From NCBI RefSeq assembly GCF_000015245.1, contig NC_008700.1, positions 2,300,001 through 2,364,000 on the forward strand: 64,000 nucleotides of DNA. The letters run 5' to 3'. The stretch comes from Shewanella amazonensis SB2B. Its GTDB lineage: Bacteria; Pseudomonadota; Gammaproteobacteria; Enterobacterales; Shewanellaceae. The position numbers and the translations under genes were made by a program. Below the pieces are notes generated by a model. The model made no database searches. It was not told where the DNA came from and saw only the letters and a program-made list of their open reading frames with translations. Positions 62,498-64,000 of this stretch are shown piece after piece (within the stretch, counting starts at the first letter, position 1; the number at the start of each line of letters is the position of its first letter).

Positions 62498-62515
62498 GAC
62501 GCTTGTCCAAGCGTC
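62498..62515 (-). other. Hairpin in the fadD leader
   Basis: 8-bp perfect inverted repeat GACGCTTG/CAAGCGTC with a two-base centre, 31-48 bases before the fadD ATG and downstream of its predicted promoter. It may be an operator or a leader RNA hairpin. Confidence 0.5.
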
Positions 62516-62568
62516 TAAGGTTCGCCGATACGGTTGTTTTAACTTGTTATTATTACTTACGCACGAAA

Positions 62569-62596
62569 ATCATACGGGCGTTTAAATTTTTGACAA
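62569..62596 (-). promoter_or_regulatory. Probable fadD promoter
   Basis: On the minus strand TTGTCA, 16 bases, TATGAT; five of six matches in each box. The transcript would carry a leader of about 95 bases with the hairpin at 62498. Confidence 0.55.
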
Positions 62597-62639
62597 TCAT
62601 CACATAATTGCGCTTAAAAGCCCAGCCCCTTTTTAAGGC

Positions 62640-63575
62640 TTATCCGCAGGTGCTCAGAAAGTGACGAATAGCATCGGCGGTGGTCTCCGGGTCGGACATA
62701 TGAAGATGATGATCGCCTGCGATAGTGTGCACCTGCAGCTGCCGATAGAGGGGGCGTGCATGCTCCAACGCCTCGTGCAGCTTAGCAAATCCCTGCTCTC
62801 CCATCAGTAACAGGGTTGGCATTTCCAGACCTCTGATAAACGCCTCAGCGTGAGCCGGTGTGAGCCTGAGCGGTGAATCGAGCTTGAGTCGGGGGTCAGT
62901 TTTGTTATACCAGCCTGCGTGGTCGCCCCCACTGCGATATTCAAAATTACGTGCCAGAATCAACTCACAGGCCGTTTTATTGAGTCCGGTCAATCTGTGT
63001 CTTGCCTCGACTATGGCATCCAGACTGGTATAAGCCTTTGCCTGCTCGCCTGTGGTCTTTTTTTCGGATAAGGCTGTGTGAGATGCAAAACTATCCACCA
63101 GCCGCTTCTGACTCTTGCCCGGCCTCTCACTGAGCGGCCCAAGCGCTTCTATCAGGATCAGCTTTTTACAGGCATCCGGGTGGGCGGCTACGTAAGCGCT
63201 GGCGACTATACCGCCCAGTGAATGACCAATAATGGCCACAGGCCTGTCACCGCGAACCATTAAAAACTGTAACAGTGCGTGCAAATCATAAAGGTAGTCT
63301 ATCCAGTGCAGGGGATACTCCCCTGGCCTGTGGGCTGACCGTCCATGTCCCGGCCAGTCAATGGCCAACAGTCTGACATCCTTCAATGAGGCCGCGAGCG
63401 GCGCAAAACTCTGGGCGTTATCAAGCCAACCGTGAAGTGCCAGCACCAGTGGCTTGGATTGCCCATGCCCCTGCGAGTCCGGTTTGGCACCGTCACTCGC
63501 CGTGGAACCATGTTGCCACCCGGCCAGCCTGATATGAGGCAAGGCGAGTTCCAGCTCTTGAAACTCATTCGTCAT
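62640..63575 (-). CDS. Alpha/beta-hydrolase
   Basis: A 311-residue cytoplasmic alpha/beta-hydrolase. The nucleophile elbow is IGHSLGGIVAS, the oxyanion block LALHGWLDNAQSF, and a C-terminal His in AGDHHLHM completes the triad. A shorter cap region lies at about 160-220. Esterase, lipase and haloperoxidase relatives all share these features, so the substrate is open. It is upstream of fadD on the same strand, with 172 bases and a promoter between them. Confidence 0.85.
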   Translation of the reverse strand: MTNEFQELELALPHIRLAGWQHGSTASDGAKPDSQGHGQSKPLVLALHGWLDNAQSFAPLAASLKDVRLLAIDWPGHGRSAHRPGEYPLHWIDYLYDLHALLQFLMVRGDRPVAIIGHSLGGIVASAYVAAHPDACKKLILIEALGPLSERPGKSQKRLVDSFASHTALSEKKTTGEQAKAYTSLDAIVEARHRLTGLNKTACELILARNFEYRSGGDHAGWYNKTDPRLKLDSPLRLTPAHAEAFIRGLEMPTLLLMGEQGFAKLHEALEHARPLYRQLQVHTIAGDHHLHMSDPETTADAIRHFLSTCG

Positions 63576-63634
63576 TAAAACTCTCGCTTAGTTATTACTG
63601 CCGCTCTCTCATCCCAACACTGACCTACAGTGAA

Positions 63635-63671
63635 AAATGCCGACACCGGCGGTGTTCCGGTATCGGCATTT
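63635..63671 (-). terminator. Intrinsic terminator after the methyltransferase
   Basis: Stem AAATGCCGACACCGG with its complement apart from one mismatch, seven-base loop; on the minus strand it ends in T5. Located 75 bases after the stop at 63746. Confidence 0.75.
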
Positions 63672-63745
63672 CCCGGCATGGGCAATGACTTAAAGTCGTG
63701 TTAACGGTGCTCATAGGCCCCTTTAAACACGTGAGTCAATCCAGC

Positions 63746-64000
63746 TCAACGCTCGGCCGGTTTCACAAACTTAAGGGTCATACGGTCACTCTCGCCGATG
63801 GCCAGGTAACGGGCCTTATCCGTATCACCTTTACGGAGTGATGGCGGCAAAGTCCAGACACCATCAGCATAGTCTTTGGTGTCACGGGGATTCGCGTTAA
63901 CTTCACTCTTATCTGCCAGCACAAAGCCTGCCGCTTTGGCTAAACGGATCACTTCGTTTTCTTCCATGTAGCCTGACTTAAGACTCATACCCGGCTTGGC
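63746..64000 (-). CDS. Class I SAM-dependent methyltransferase, C-terminal part
   Basis: Only the last 84 codons lie in the window; the frame is still open at 64000, so the apparent ATG at 63988 is internal. The segment matches the C-terminal end of predicted methyltransferases of the COG4798 type: AKPGMSLKSGY, then a helix ENEVIRLAKAAGFVLADKSE, NPRD and the final strand MTLKFVKP. The methyl acceptor is unknown, and the AdoMet-binding region lies outside. Terminated by the hairpin at 63635. Confidence 0.7.
   Translation of the reverse strand, partial: AKPGMSLKSGYMEENEVIRLAKAAGFVLADKSEVNANPRDTKDYADGVWTLPPSLRKGDTDKARYLAIGESDRMTLKFVKPAER

Noticed and set aside
1..64000. CRISPR array, prophage, transposon, tRNA or rRNA
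   Set aside because: No spaced repeat arrays, no integrase or transposase, no cloverleaf-like stretch was seen on reading; a tRNAscan or repeat search was not possible here.

Overview
The window reads as conserved chromosome of a marine or aquatic gammaproteobacterium, most likely a Shewanella (order Alteromonadales). This rests on protein families and gene order, not on a database search. Several blocks match the order known from Escherichia coli and its relatives: dapA-bamC next to gcvR-bcp-perM, bepA-arsC-like-uraA-hda, ycgB(spoVR)-fadR-nhaB-dsbB, ycgN/ycgL-minCDE, and rnd-fadD. I see no rRNA, tRNA, CRISPR array, insertion sequence, integrase or prophage gene. GC content is moderate and looks even across the window.

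Layout. 1-5.4 kb: mltD, then a minus-strand rraA-asmA-BsuPI lipoprotein operon, then a tiny membrane ORF coupled to a coiled-coil hypothetical. 5.8-9.7 kb: a periplasmic NMT1-type binding protein next to a membrane GGDEF protein, convergent and overlapping with msrPQ. 9.9-18.5 kb: rmuC, slt, an EAL phosphodiesterase gene and a MoxR-DUF58-transglutaminase operon. 18.6-27.6 kb: recC-recB-recD, contiguous. 27.7-35 kb: ddl, an acyl-CoA ligase and an RND pump with its adaptor. 35.4-42.5 kb: bamC/dapA, gcvR, bcp, perM, a TusA-like protein, bepA, an ArsC-like reductase and a DUF2069 protein. 42.6-47.3 kb: hda, a DUF2066 protein, uraA, grxD and sodB. 47.5-52.4 kb: a three-gene prkA-yeaH-spoVR operon. 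52.4-57.5 kb: fadR, nhaB, dsbB, ycgN, an MltB-type transglycosylase and ycgL. 57.6-64 kb: minCDE, rnd, fadD, an alpha/beta hydrolase and the 3' end of a methyltransferase cut by the window edge.

Themes. Envelope maintenance dominates: three lytic transglycosylases, BamC, BepA, AsmA, Ddl, DsbB, MsrPQ and an RND pump. There are also DNA repair and replication control (RecBCD, RmuC, Hda), fatty-acid use (FadR, FadD and a second acyl-CoA ligase), cyclic-di-GMP turnover (one GGDEF, one EAL protein) and division-site placement (MinCDE). Intrinsic terminators are unusually easy to see, and several share a CAATAAAAA-flanked stem.

I did not find a convincing undescribed defence or mobile system. The best leads are a binding protein/diguanylate cyclase pair, a 41-codon ORF coupled to a coiled-coil gene, the prkA-yeaH-spoVR operon with an intercistronic hairpin, and a palindrome in front of the EAL gene.
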